Shown here one piece after another: positions 7,148-14,780 of a stretch of 55,496 nucleotides of DNA (position 1 is the first letter of the stretch; each line of letters begins with the position of its first letter). Below the pieces are notes generated by a model. That model had not been told where the DNA came from and searched no databases. It saw only the letters and a program-made list of their open reading frames with translations. A program made the translations under genes and the position numbers. Where the stretch lies: positions 1 to 55,496 of the forward strand of contig CALWCH010000009.1 of NCBI GenBank assembly GCA_944376335.1, given 5' to 3'. This DNA comes from an uncultured Clostridia bacterium. GTDB lineage: Bacteria; Bacillota; Clostridia; Christensenellales; Borkfalkiaceae.

Positions 7148-8017
7148 ATGATCGAGATCAAGGGGATCAGTAAAAGTTACGGGGAAAAGAGCGTCTTAAA
7201 CAACATTTCCTTCACCGTGGGCGATGGGGCGGTATTCGGCCTCGTCGGCATCAACGGTGCGGGCAAAACCACCCTCCTTCGCCTGATGGCGGACGTCCTC
7301 CGCCCCGACGCGGGGGAAATTTTATACGACGGCGAGAACATCTTGGGCAACGCCCAAAAGCGCAAGGAGCTCTTCTTTCTGCCCGACGAGCCCTACTACA
7401 CGGCGGGCACCACGGTGGAGGGCCTCAAGGAGCTCTACAAGAGCTTCTACGCCTTCGACGAAAAGCTCTTCGAAAACTTCCGCGAAGTGTTCTCCCTCGC
7501 GCTGAAAACGCCCCTTCGCAACTTCTCCAAGGGCATGAAGCGGCAGGCCTTCGCGGCGCTCGCGCTCGCAACGCGCCCGAAGTACCTACTTTTAGACGAA
7601 GCCTTCGACGGGCTGGACCCGCTCGCCCGCCTCGAACTCAAGCGCGGCATCATCGCCCTCGAGGAAACTTCCGTGCTCATCTCCAGCCACTCTTTGCGGG
7701 AGCTTGAAGACATCTGCTCGGGCTTTGCGCTTTTAGACAGCGGCACCGTCGCCGACGCGGGCGACATTTCGGAGACGCTCGGCAAGGTCCACAAATTTCA
7801 GGCGGCGTTCGAGTTCCCGCTCGCGCGCGAGGCGTTCCCCTTCGAGTGCCTCACCTTCGAGCAGGAGGGCCGCGTCGTGCGCTTTGTCACACGGGGAGAC
7901 AGAGACAGGATCATCGCCGCGCTCTCGGCATTAAAGCCGCTCTTTGTCGAGGAGATCAAGGTGGACTTTGAAGAACTCTTCTTATGCGAAGTCAAGAGCA
8001 GGGGGTATCTCAAATGA
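7148..8017 (+). CDS. ABC transporter ATP-binding subunit (YtrB-like)
   Basis: 289 residues. Walker A GINGAGKTT (about residue 36), a signature variant NFSKGMKRQ, Walker B YLLLDEAFDGLDP and a switch histidine in ISSHSLRE are all visible. About 80 residues of C-terminal extension follow the nucleotide-binding domain, as in other export ATPases of this type. Its stop overlaps the permease start (ATGA), so the two are translationally coupled. Substrate unknown; YtrA-linked transporters often answer cell-envelope stress. Confidence 0.9.
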   Translation: MIEIKGISKSYGEKSVLNNISFTVGDGAVFGLVGINGAGKTTLLRLMADVLRPDAGEILYDGENILGNAQKRKELFFLPDEPYYTAGTTVEGLKELYKSFYAFDEKLFENFREVFSLALKTPLRNFSKGMKRQAFAALALATRPKYLLLDEAFDGLDPLARLELKRGIIALEETSVLISSHSLRELEDICSGFALLDSGTVADAGDISETLGKVHKFQAAFEFPLAREAFPFECLTFEQEGRVVRFVTRGDRDRIIAALSALKPLFVEEIKVDFEELFLCEVKSRGYLK

Positions 8018-9129
8018 AAAGTGCCATCCGTTACGAACTCAAGCGCATTTTGCTGCCCCTCGTCGTCTTTTTGGCGTGCGCCGCCGTCATCGCGGTCGCC
8101 TACTGCGCCATCGCCATGCTCGAGCAAAGGTCCGGAGCGCCCTCCAATTCCACGCTGGGCGTTCACTGCGCCATTCTGTGCATTTTGGCGACGGTCGCGC
8201 CCGTCCTGCAATTTTCCTACCGCATGAAGCAGCGCACCGTCGATCTTTGGTACTCGCTCCCCATCACGCGGAAGCAGCTCACCCTCGTGCGCATTTTGGG
8301 CGGCCTCGTTTTAACGCTCGCGCCCTTCGCACTCGGCTATTGGCTGGGCGTCGCCGTCGTCGCCATCCGCGGCGCACACTTCGATCACTTTTGGTATCTC
8401 CCCGCCTTCTTTGCCCTGCTCCTTGCGGGCACGGCGCTCTTCCTCGTCAACGCCTTCTTCTTCACGCGCGGCAATTCTGTGTTCGACGGCATCTTCTTCA
8501 TGCTCTTATGGTGCTGCATTTTGCCCGTCGTGTTCACGAGCCTCAACCTCAACCTCGCCTATGATAATTACTATCTCTACAACTTCGGCGACAACCGCAT
8601 CAATTTCGATACCATCGGAACCTTCCTCTTCAGCTACAGCCCCGCCGTTCTGCTCACCAACGTCTTTTCCGACTTCGTCTTAAAGGAGTCCTTCGACAGC
8701 CTCCCCTTCTACTTCCTCACCTCGGGCGGCGAGCTGGAAGGGGAGATCATCCTCATCGCCGCGCTCATCCTTCCCGTCATCGAGGGCGTGCTCGCCTACT
8801 TCGGCCTCACGCGCTTTGCGGAGAGAGATAAGGCGGAGAACGCCTCGCAGGTCTCCTCCTCGTGGTGGGGGTATAAAACGCTCATCCCCGCCTATGCGCT
8901 GCTCGTCACGGGGATCGTGACCACCACTACCGTGATCAACGCCTTCGAGTTCGACTTCATCTTCTTCTTTTACCTCGCGCTCATCGCGGTGGGGGCGTTC
9001 GTCCTTTACTTCGTCTACCGCCATTCCTTCCGTCTCAAGAAGTCAGATATCCTCTCCGTCGTCATCTCCATGCTCGGCGGCATCGCGTATGCCTATATGC
9101 TCTACGGCATCTATCGGCTGATTTGGTAA
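8014..9129 (+). CDS. ABC transporter permease, ABC-2 type
   Basis: 371 residues from ATG 8014, which overlaps the ATPase stop. Hydrophobic spans are visible near residues 15-40, 50-70, 95-120, 130-150, 170-185, 240-270, 295-320, 325-345 and 350-370. The N-terminus MKSAIRYELKRIL is the usual cytoplasmic entry of ABC-2 permeases. It would form the membrane channel for the ATPase encoded just upstream, under the GntR operator. Confidence 0.85.
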   Translation: MKSAIRYELKRILLPLVVFLACAAVIAVAYCAIAMLEQRSGAPSNSTLGVHCAILCILATVAPVLQFSYRMKQRTVDLWYSLPITRKQLTLVRILGGLVLTLAPFALGYWLGVAVVAIRGAHFDHFWYLPAFFALLLAGTALFLVNAFFFTRGNSVFDGIFFMLLWCCILPVVFTSLNLNLAYDNYYLYNFGDNRINFDTIGTFLFSYSPAVLLTNVFSDFVLKESFDSLPFYFLTSGGELEGEIILIAALILPVIEGVLAYFGLTRFAERDKAENASQVSSSWWGYKTLIPAYALLVTGIVTTTTVINAFEFDFIFFFYLALIAVGAFVLYFVYRHSFRLKKSDILSVVISMLGGIAYAYMLYGIYRLIW

Positions 9130-9146
9130 ATTGCGAATAGTTTGGT

Positions 9147-9187
9147 GCGCCGCCGCGGCAAGTTTGCCGCGGCGGCGCTCTATTTTT
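9147..9187 (+). terminator. Terminator after the ABC operon
   Basis: A perfect 14-bp stem (GCGCCGCCGCGGCA/TGCCGCGGCGGCGC) with a 4-base loop and then CTCTATTTTT. Confidence 0.85.
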
Positions 9188-9242
9188 ACAACATCTTGTA
9201 CTATGAACGGGGCAATTTTCACCCGTTTTCCATGTTCATGAC

Positions 9243-9272
9243 TTGACGCGCCTGCAAAAAATGTGCTATCAT
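9243..9272 (+). promoter_or_regulatory. Promoter of the citrate synthase gene
   Basis: TTGACG at 9243-9248, an 18-base spacer, TATCAT at 9267-9272; the leader is about 60 nt. Confidence 0.55.
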
Positions 9273-9337
9273 GGGAAAAAATACCCTGTTCGGCGGCGGC
9301 GTTTTGCCGCCTCGTGCGAACAAAAAAGGAGGCTTCT

Positions 9338-10699
9338 ATGGCTTTGAACGCAGAATACATCCAAAAGAAGGTGGAAGAACTCACCGAAAAGTGCGCTACC
9401 TCTTCCCGCATCGACCCCGAACTCTACACCAAATACGACGTCAAGAAGGGCCTTCGCGACCTCAACGGCAGGGGCGTTCTGGCGGGCCTCACCGAAATTT
9501 CCGAAGTCAACTCGACGAAGGAAGTGGACGGCAAGACGGTCCCCGCCGACGGCGAGCTCTACTACCGCGGCTACAATGTGAAGGACCTCGTGCGCGGCTC
9601 CTTCCGCGAGGGGCGCTTCGGCTTCGAGGAAGCGGCGTACCTCCTCATCATGGGCGAACTTCCCACCGAGCAGGAGTTCAACGACTTTTGCGACCTTTTA
9701 GCCGAATTCCACACGCTCCCCAAGAACTTCGTCCGCGACGTCATCATGAAGACCCCTTCGGAGGACATGATGAACACCCTCATGCGGTGCGTTCTCTCCC
9801 TCTTCCCGTACGACCCCAACCCCAACGACACGTCGCTTCCCAACGTCATGCGCCAGTGCCTGCAGCTTTTGGCGGAATTCCCCATCTTCTCCGTCTACAG
9901 CTACGCGGCGTCCAGCTTCTATAACAACAACGATTCCCTCGTCATCCACCGCCCCCGCGCCGACTACTCCACGGCGGAGAATATTCTCCACATGCTCCGT
10001 CAGGACATGAACTTTAGCCGCCTCGAGGCAAAGGTCCTCGATATGGCGCTCGTCCTTCACGCCGAGCACGGCGGCGGCAACAACTCGTCGTTCACGATGC
10101 ACGTCGTCACGTCCTCGGGCACGGACACCTACTCCGCCATGGCGGCGGCGCTCGCATCCCTCAAGGGCCCCCGTCACGGCGGCGCGAACATCCGCGTCGA
10201 CCAGATGTTCGACGACATGAAGAAGAACATCGACACTTCGAGCGACGCGGCCGTCGCGCAGTATCTTGAAGACCTTCTCGACGGCAAGGCATTCGACGGC
10301 GCAGGGCTCATCTACGGCATGGGGCACGCCGTCTACAGCATCTCCGACCCCCGCGCCCGTATCTTCAAGGGCTTTGTCGAGCAGCTCGCAAGCGAGAAGG
10401 GGCTGGAAAAAGAGTACGCCCTCTACGCAAAGGTGGAGGAACTCGCCCCCGAGATCATCGCAAAGCGCCGCAGAATTTACAAGGGCGTCTCGGCGAACGT
10501 CGACTTCTACAGCGGCTTTGCCTATCGGATGCTCGGGCTTCCCACCGAACTCTTCACGCCCATCTTCGCGATCGCGCGCGTCGCAGGCTGGAGCGCCCAC
10601 CGCATGGAAGAGCTCGTCAGCGCGGGCAAGATCATCCGCCCCGCCTACAAGTCCGTCGCGCCCCGCAGGGAGTACGTTCCCATGAAGGACAGAAAATAA
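9338..10699 (+). CDS. gltA: Citrate synthase
   Basis: 453 residues from ATG 9338, behind AAAGGAGG. Catalytic blocks are present: HAEHGGGNNSSF (first His), GPRHGGAN, YGMGHAVYSISDPRA (second His) and SANVDFYSGF (catalytic Asp). It condenses oxaloacetate and acetyl-CoA to citrate. The long N-terminal segment (about residues 1-90) is characteristic of Clostridial/Bacteroidetes-type citrate synthases. It is monocistronic; no other TCA-cycle gene is near, so it probably serves glutamate synthesis (inference). Confidence 0.93.
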   Translation: MALNAEYIQKKVEELTEKCATSSRIDPELYTKYDVKKGLRDLNGRGVLAGLTEISEVNSTKEVDGKTVPADGELYYRGYNVKDLVRGSFREGRFGFEEAAYLLIMGELPTEQEFNDFCDLLAEFHTLPKNFVRDVIMKTPSEDMMNTLMRCVLSLFPYDPNPNDTSLPNVMRQCLQLLAEFPIFSVYSYAASSFYNNNDSLVIHRPRADYSTAENILHMLRQDMNFSRLEAKVLDMALVLHAEHGGGNNSSFTMHVVTSSGTDTYSAMAAALASLKGPRHGGANIRVDQMFDDMKKNIDTSSDAAVAQYLEDLLDGKAFDGAGLIYGMGHAVYSISDPRARIFKGFVEQLASEKGLEKEYALYAKVEELAPEIIAKRRRIYKGVSANVDFYSGFAYRMLGLPTELFTPIFAIARVAGWSAHRMEELVSAGKIIRPAYKSVAPRREYVPMKDRK

Positions 10700-10704
10700 G
10701 GAGA

Positions 10705-10728
10705 GGCGGCGGCCCAAAGGCCGCCGCC
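10705..10728 (+). terminator. GC-rich hairpin after citrate synthase
   Basis: A perfect 10-bp stem (GGCGGCGGCC/GGCCGCCGCC) with loop CAAA and no T-run. It stands immediately before an even longer palindrome. Confidence 0.5.
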
Positions 10729-10731
10729 CCC

Positions 10732-10782
10732 AATTGCAAGCGCCCCGCTTAAGGCATAGCCTTAAGCGGGGCGCTTGCAATT
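10732..10782. terminator. 24-bp perfect palindrome between convergent genes
   Basis: The arms 10732-10755 and 10759-10782 are perfectly complementary around the 3-base loop ATA. The right arm overlaps the stop codon of the minus-strand acetyltransferase. Most likely it is a bidirectional terminator or 3'-end stabiliser for both genes. Confidence 0.75.
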
Positions 10783-11266
10783 ACAATAAAACCTTCTCAA
10801 AGGCAATGCGCTCGGTGCCGTCGTCCACAACAACGGTGCCGCACGCCGCAAACCCCAATTTTTCCAAGGCTCCCCGCATGGGCGCATTGTCCTCATGCGT
10901 ATCGATGCGGAGATCGCCCGCCCTTGCAAAGCAATAGTCCATCACCTTTCGCAAAAAGCCGCGCCCGCCGTTCGATGCCACGCGGTGCACGACGCCGTAC
11001 TCTCGGTTCTCCGTCAGCCATCTGCCGTCGATGTGCCGATACGCCGGCTCTTCGCCCACAAAAAAGACAAACGCGCCCAAAAGCTCGCCCGCATCCCACA
11101 TCAGGTACATCCGCTCTTTTCGGATATCTTCTAAAAGCAGTTCCCGCGGGGGATAGCTATCCTTCCACTGCGTCGGGTTGCCGCTCTCCTTCATCTTTTC
11201 GCGCGCCCGCGCATACAAATTTTCAAGGAGACTTAAATCGCGCTCCTTCGCCAACACAACTTGCAT
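10781..11266 (-). CDS. GNAT-family N-acetyltransferase
   Basis: 161 residues. I start at ATG 11266, because the promoter TTGACT-17-TACAAT ends six bases upstream, which excludes the longer frame. GNAT features are the N-terminal helix block (LENLYARAREKMKESGNPTQW), the beta strand pair ELLGAFVFFVGEEPAY, VHRVASNGGRGFLRKVMDYC around the acetyl-CoA loop, LRIDTHEDNAPMRGALEKLGF, and a final beta strand. Substrate unknown. Confidence 0.85.
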   Translation of the reverse strand: MQVVLAKERDLSLLENLYARAREKMKESGNPTQWKDSYPPRELLLEDIRKERMYLMWDAGELLGAFVFFVGEEPAYRHIDGRWLTENREYGVVHRVASNGGRGFLRKVMDYCFARAGDLRIDTHEDNAPMRGALEKLGFAACGTVVVDDGTERIAFEKVLL

Positions 11267-11272
11267 ACGCCC

Positions 11273-11301
11273 ATTGTATAAAACCAAAGCGCAAAAGTCA
11301 A
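11273..11301 (-). promoter_or_regulatory. Promoter of the acetyltransferase gene, leaderless arrangement
   Basis: On the minus strand TTGACT (11301-11296), 17 bases, TACAAT (11278-11273), then GGGCGT and the ATG. Confidence 0.7.
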
Positions 11302-11303
11302 GC

Positions 11304-11663
11304 TCACGGCCGCACCGAGCGCGGCTCAAACCCCAAACTGATCAAAATCGCCCTGTCGACTCTGCTCATTGTTGCGGGCGGCAGCTCCCCGATGCGCGAC
11401 ATCAGCCGCTTTTTATCGATCGTCCTGATCTGTTCAAGCAAAATGACGGAGTCCTTCTGCAGGCCGAACGCATGCGGGAGCTCAATGTGCGTGGGGAGCT
11501 TTGCCTTGTGGATGCGGCTCGTCACGGCGGCGGCGATGATGGTGGGGGAGTACTTGTTGCCCGTATCGTTCTGCACCACGAGCACCGGCCGCACGCCCCC
11601 CTGTTCGCTCCCCACCACGGGCGAGAGGTCGGCATAGTAAAGTTCACCGCGTTTCACGTTCAT
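11304..11663 (-). CDS. mazF: MazF/NdoA-type mRNA interferase
   Basis: 119 residues, full length for the PemK/MazF fold. Diagnostic blocks are [48 protein letters not shown] (catalytic T/S region) and [20 protein letters not shown]. These enzymes cut single-stranded RNA at short motifs. In Bacillus the antitoxin gene (ndoAI) lies just upstream; here I find no MazE-like frame with a start, so its antitoxin is missing or elsewhere. The ribosome site AGAGGG precedes the start. Confidence 0.9.
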   Translation of the reverse strand: MNVKRGELYYADLSPVVGSEQGGVRPVLVVQNDTGNKYSPTIIAAAVTSRIHKAKLPTHIELPHAFGLQKDSVILLEQIRTIDKKRLMSRIGELPPATMSRVDRAILISLGFEPRSVRP

Positions 11664-11800
11664 AATATCCCTCTTTTGCGTCGGATCTCCGTTACTTCAT
11701 AGTATGTACGAGGAAGCACTTTCTGTCCGCCGCTTACCTCATGGTTGACACACCGCGCCCCGTTTATACCCGCCTTTCGCAAATTTCCCCCGTCCGAGGC

Positions 11801-11829
11801 GTGACAGAACGCGCTCCCCATGCTATAAT
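11801..11829 (+). promoter_or_regulatory. Promoter of the cation diffusion facilitator, leaderless arrangement
   Basis: GTGACA at 11801-11806, 17 bases, TATAAT at 11824-11829, then AATGGC and ATG 11836. Confidence 0.7.
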
Positions 11830-11835
11830 AATGGC

Positions 11836-12960
11836 ATGGACCTCTCAGAAAAAACCGCCGCCCGCGCCAAAAAGGGCACGTTTGCCTCCATTGTCGGCAT
11901 GGCACTCAACCTTCTTCTTGCAGCCGCCAAGATCGCCGTGGGGCTCATCTTCTCGCTCGTCTCCGTACTTGCAGACGGCATCAACAACTTGAGCGACTGC
12001 GGCTCGAGCGCCGTCTCGCTCGTCTCCTTCCGCATCGCCGCCAAGCCGGCAGATAAGGAGCACCCCTTCGGCCACCAGCGCGCGGAGTACGTCGCCTCCA
12101 TGATCATCGGCTGCATCATCTTGGCGCTCGCCGTCGAGCTTCTCCGCGAGTCTATCGACACCGTCCTTTCGGGCGTTCCCGCCGAGGCCTCCCCCGTCGT
12201 CTTTGCGGTCCTGGGTGCCGCCGTTGCCGTCAAGGCGGGCATGTACTTCTTCTACCGCGCCGCTTCCCGCGCGATGGGGGGCAGCGACCCGCTTTTAAGC
12301 GCCGCCAAGGACAGCGCGTGCGACTGCTTTGCAACGCTCGCCGCCATTTTGGGCACCCTCATCTCGATGTACGGCGATATCCCCTCTGCCGACGGCTGGG
12401 CGGGCATCCTCGTCGCCCTCTTCATCATGTGGCAGGGCGTCGGCGTCCTCAAAGAGGCGGGCTCCAAACTTCTCGGTCAAGCCCCCGACCGCACGCAAAT
12501 CGACGACCTCCGCGCCTGCATCTTAAAGGGCGAAGGCGTCTTGGGCGTCCATGACGTGCGCCTCTTCAGCTATGGGCCCCAACACCTCTTTGCGACCGCC
12601 CACGTCGAACGCGACGCAAGCGAACCCGCCCTGCTCTCCCACGCCGCGCTCGACCATCTGGAGCGGGAAGTGCGCGAAGAGCTCGGCATCGATCTCACAA
12701 GCCACCTCGACCCTGTCGATCTCAACGACGAGGAAGCCCAGGCACTCGAGCACGAAGTGCGCGAAAAGGCGCAGGGCCTCTACGAGGGGCTCGATCTCCA
12801 CGACTTTCGCCTCGTCCGCGGGGCGAAGAAGACGCTCGTCTTCGAGGCGGCCGTTCCCTTCGACTGCAAGGCAAAGGAGAAGGACATTTCCGCCCGCCTC
12901 ACCAAACTTGTCAAGGGCTTGGGCGACTTCGAGTGCTCCGTCTGGGTGGAGCGCGAATGA
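11836..12960 (+). CDS. Cation diffusion facilitator (CDF) transporter
   Basis: 374 residues. It has six predicted spans in residues about 10-200. Metal-site signatures of the family are visible: LADGINNLSDCGSSAVSLVSF in span 2, a conserved DKEHPFGHQRAEY loop, and DSACDCFATLAAILGTLIS in span 5. The C-terminal cytoplasmic domain (from about 205) contains the usual histidine-bearing strands (GVHDVRLFSYGPQHLFATAHVERD) and is extended to about 170 residues. It exports divalent metals (Zn, Fe or Mn) by proton antiport. Confidence 0.9.
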   Translation: MDLSEKTAARAKKGTFASIVGMALNLLLAAAKIAVGLIFSLVSVLADGINNLSDCGSSAVSLVSFRIAAKPADKEHPFGHQRAEYVASMIIGCIILALAVELLRESIDTVLSGVPAEASPVVFAVLGAAVAVKAGMYFFYRAASRAMGGSDPLLSAAKDSACDCFATLAAILGTLISMYGDIPSADGWAGILVALFIMWQGVGVLKEAGSKLLGQAPDRTQIDDLRACILKGEGVLGVHDVRLFSYGPQHLFATAHVERDASEPALLSHAALDHLEREVREELGIDLTSHLDPVDLNDEEAQALEHEVREKAQGLYEGLDLHDFRLVRGAKKTLVFEAAVPFDCKAKEKDISARLTKLVKGLGDFECSVWVERE

Positions 12961-12987
12961 GCGCCCCCGATGCGCCCTTATCGATGT

Positions 12988-13024
12988 AAAATGCGCGCCC
13001 TCTCTCTTTTGCGGCGCGTTTTGT
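12988..13024 (+). terminator. Probable terminator after the CDF gene
   Basis: An imperfect stem AAAA..CGCGCC/GGCGCGTTTT with the right side running into TTTTGTTTG. Confidence 0.5.
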
Positions 13025-13053
13025 TTGTCTTTTTGAAAAATAAATGGTATAAT
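13025..13053 (+). promoter_or_regulatory. Promoter of the plsX-rnc-smc-ftsY operon
   Basis: TTGTCT at 13025-13030, 17 bases, TATAAT at 13048-13053. The leader is about 45 nt. Confidence 0.65.
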
Positions 13054-13105
13054 AACGATAATAATCTGGAAGTATTTTCCCTGCAGCAGGGAATGGGAGA
13101 ACAAT

Positions 13106-14128
13106 ATGGTAAAAGTCATCGTAGACGCGATGGGCGGCGACAACGCCCCCGCGGAGATCGTAAAAGGCGCACTTCTCGCCCTTCAGGAACGCAGCAACTT
13201 CTCTATCCTCTTCACGGGCGACGAGGCAAAGATCAAACAAGAACTTGCTAAAACCCCGCACGACGGCTCCCGCGTGGCGATCCGCCATTGCTCGGAGGAG
13301 ATCACCAATGACGACGTGCCCACGCACGCGATAAGAGCAAAGCGCGACTCCTCGCTCGTCGTCGGCATGAACATCTTAAAGGAGGACCCCGAGGCGGCGG
13401 CGTTCGTCTCGGCGGGCTCCACGGGCGCGGTCCTAACGGGCGGCATCATGCTCATCGGGCGCATCAAGGGGGTACTCCGCCCCGCGCTCTGCCCGGGCAT
13501 CCCCAATGTGAGAGGGGGAAGGACGCTCCTCTGCGACTGCGGCGCCAATGCCGAGTGCAAGCCGCAGTATTTGGAGCAGTTCGCCATCATGGCGTCCGCC
13601 TACGGCAAGGCCGCCTTCCATATGGAGGACCCCCGCGTCGGGCTGCTTACCAACGGCACCGAGGAACACAAGGGCGACCCCCTCCATCAGCAGGCGCATG
13701 AGCTCTTGAAGAACAACCCCAACATCAACTTTGCGGGCAACATCGAGGGGCGCGACATCATGTTCGGCGATGTGGACGTCGCCGTTGCCGACGGCTTCTC
13801 TGGCAACATCGCCCTAAAATCGATGGAGGGCTGCGGCAAAACGGTCTCGTATATCTTAAAGAAGGAATTTAAGAAAAATCTCGGCTCCAAGCTTGCCTAC
13901 CTCTGTGCAAGAAAGCAGATCTCGGGCCTTGCCAACATGCTCGACTACGCAAAGCTGGGCGGCTCCGTCTTCTTGGGGCTCAAAAAGGTCGTCGTCAAGA
14001 GCCACGGCTCGTCGAAAGCCAACAGCATCTGCCCGTCCGTCATTCAGGCGCTGGATGCCTACAACAACCACCTCGTCGAGACCATCGAGGGCATGCTCAA
14101 ACTCTCCCCCGAGGAACCCAATGCGTAA
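13106..14128 (+). CDS. plsX: Phosphate acyltransferase PlsX
   Basis: 340 residues. Family landmarks are IVDAMGGDNAP at the N-terminus, VSAGSTGAVLTGG, GIPNVRGGRTLLCDCGANAECKP, GLLTNGTEEHKGD and GDVDVAVADGFSGNIALKSMEG. It converts acyl-ACP to acyl-phosphate at the membrane surface, feeding PlsY in phospholipid synthesis. In many Firmicutes fab genes and acpP lie between plsX and rnc; here rnc starts inside the plsX stop region (8-base overlap), so acpP is elsewhere. Confidence 0.95.
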   Translation: MVKVIVDAMGGDNAPAEIVKGALLALQERSNFSILFTGDEAKIKQELAKTPHDGSRVAIRHCSEEITNDDVPTHAIRAKRDSSLVVGMNILKEDPEAAAFVSAGSTGAVLTGGIMLIGRIKGVLRPALCPGIPNVRGGRTLLCDCGANAECKPQYLEQFAIMASAYGKAAFHMEDPRVGLLTNGTEEHKGDPLHQQAHELLKNNPNINFAGNIEGRDIMFGDVDVAVADGFSGNIALKSMEGCGKTVSYILKKEFKKNLGSKLAYLCARKQISGLANMLDYAKLGGSVFLGLKKVVVKSHGSSKANSICPSVIQALDAYNNHLVETIEGMLKLSPEEPNA

Positions 14129-14780
14129 CGGCGAGGACTTTCAAGAGGGCGATCTCGAAGAAATCGGCCGCATCCTCGGCTACACCTTCCAAAATCAGGA
14201 GCTCTTAAAGGCGTGCTTCACGCATCGCTCCTATTCCAACATCTTCCCGTGTAAGGACAACGAGCGCCTCGAATTTTTGGGCGACGCCGTTATAGAGCTC
14301 GCCGTCACCGAGCACCTCTTCCGCTCGTCCGAAGCGCGCGAGGGCACGCTCACCGTCCTCCGCCAGCGCCTCGTCTCACAGTCCGCGTTGGAGGCAGCCA
14401 GCGAGCGCCTCTCTCTCATGCGCTATCTTCGCCATTCGGGCGGGGAGAGCAACCTTCGCGGCAAAACGAGCTCCAACCTCTTCGAAGCGGTCGTCGGCGG
14501 CATCTATCTCGACGGCGGCATGGAAGAGGTGTGCGCCTTCCTTCGCCGCAATCTCTCCTTCGCCGTTCAGCCAAACTACAAGACGCTCCTGCAGGAATAT
14601 GTGCAGGAGCGCACCAAGTCCCGCCCCGACTATCAAACGAAGGAAGAGGGGGAGGGGTATGTAAGCACCGTCTCCGCCCTCGGGCAAAGCGCCACGGGCC
14701 GCGGCGAGAGCAAGAAGGCGGCAGAAACTTCGGCAGCCGAGCGGCTCTATCAAATTCTCATTGCGAGGAACAGCCCTTGA
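14121..14780 (+). CDS. rnc: Ribonuclease III
   Basis: 219 residues from ATG 14121, overlapping plsX. The catalytic signature NERLEFLGDAVIELAV (about residue 45) and the second acidic cluster NLFEAVVGGIYLDGG are intact. A C-terminal double-stranded RNA binding domain follows (YKTLLQEYVQER ... GRGESKKAAETSAAERLY). It cuts rRNA precursors and sense/antisense duplexes. It is coupled to smc through a TTGA overlap. Confidence 0.95.
   Translation: MRNGEDFQEGDLEEIGRILGYTFQNQELLKACFTHRSYSNIFPCKDNERLEFLGDAVIELAVTEHLFRSSEAREGTLTVLRQRLVSQSALEAASERLSLMRYLRHSGGESNLRGKTSSNLFEAVVGGIYLDGGMEEVCAFLRRNLSFAVQPNYKTLLQEYVQERTKSRPDYQTKEEGEGYVSTVSALGQSATGRGESKKAAETSAAERLYQILIARNSP

Noticed and set aside
11660-11905. 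A possible MazE antitoxin upstream of mazF
   Set aside because: The frame upstream has no start codon near the gene, no AbrB or MetJ-type pattern, and overlaps the divergent CDF promoter.
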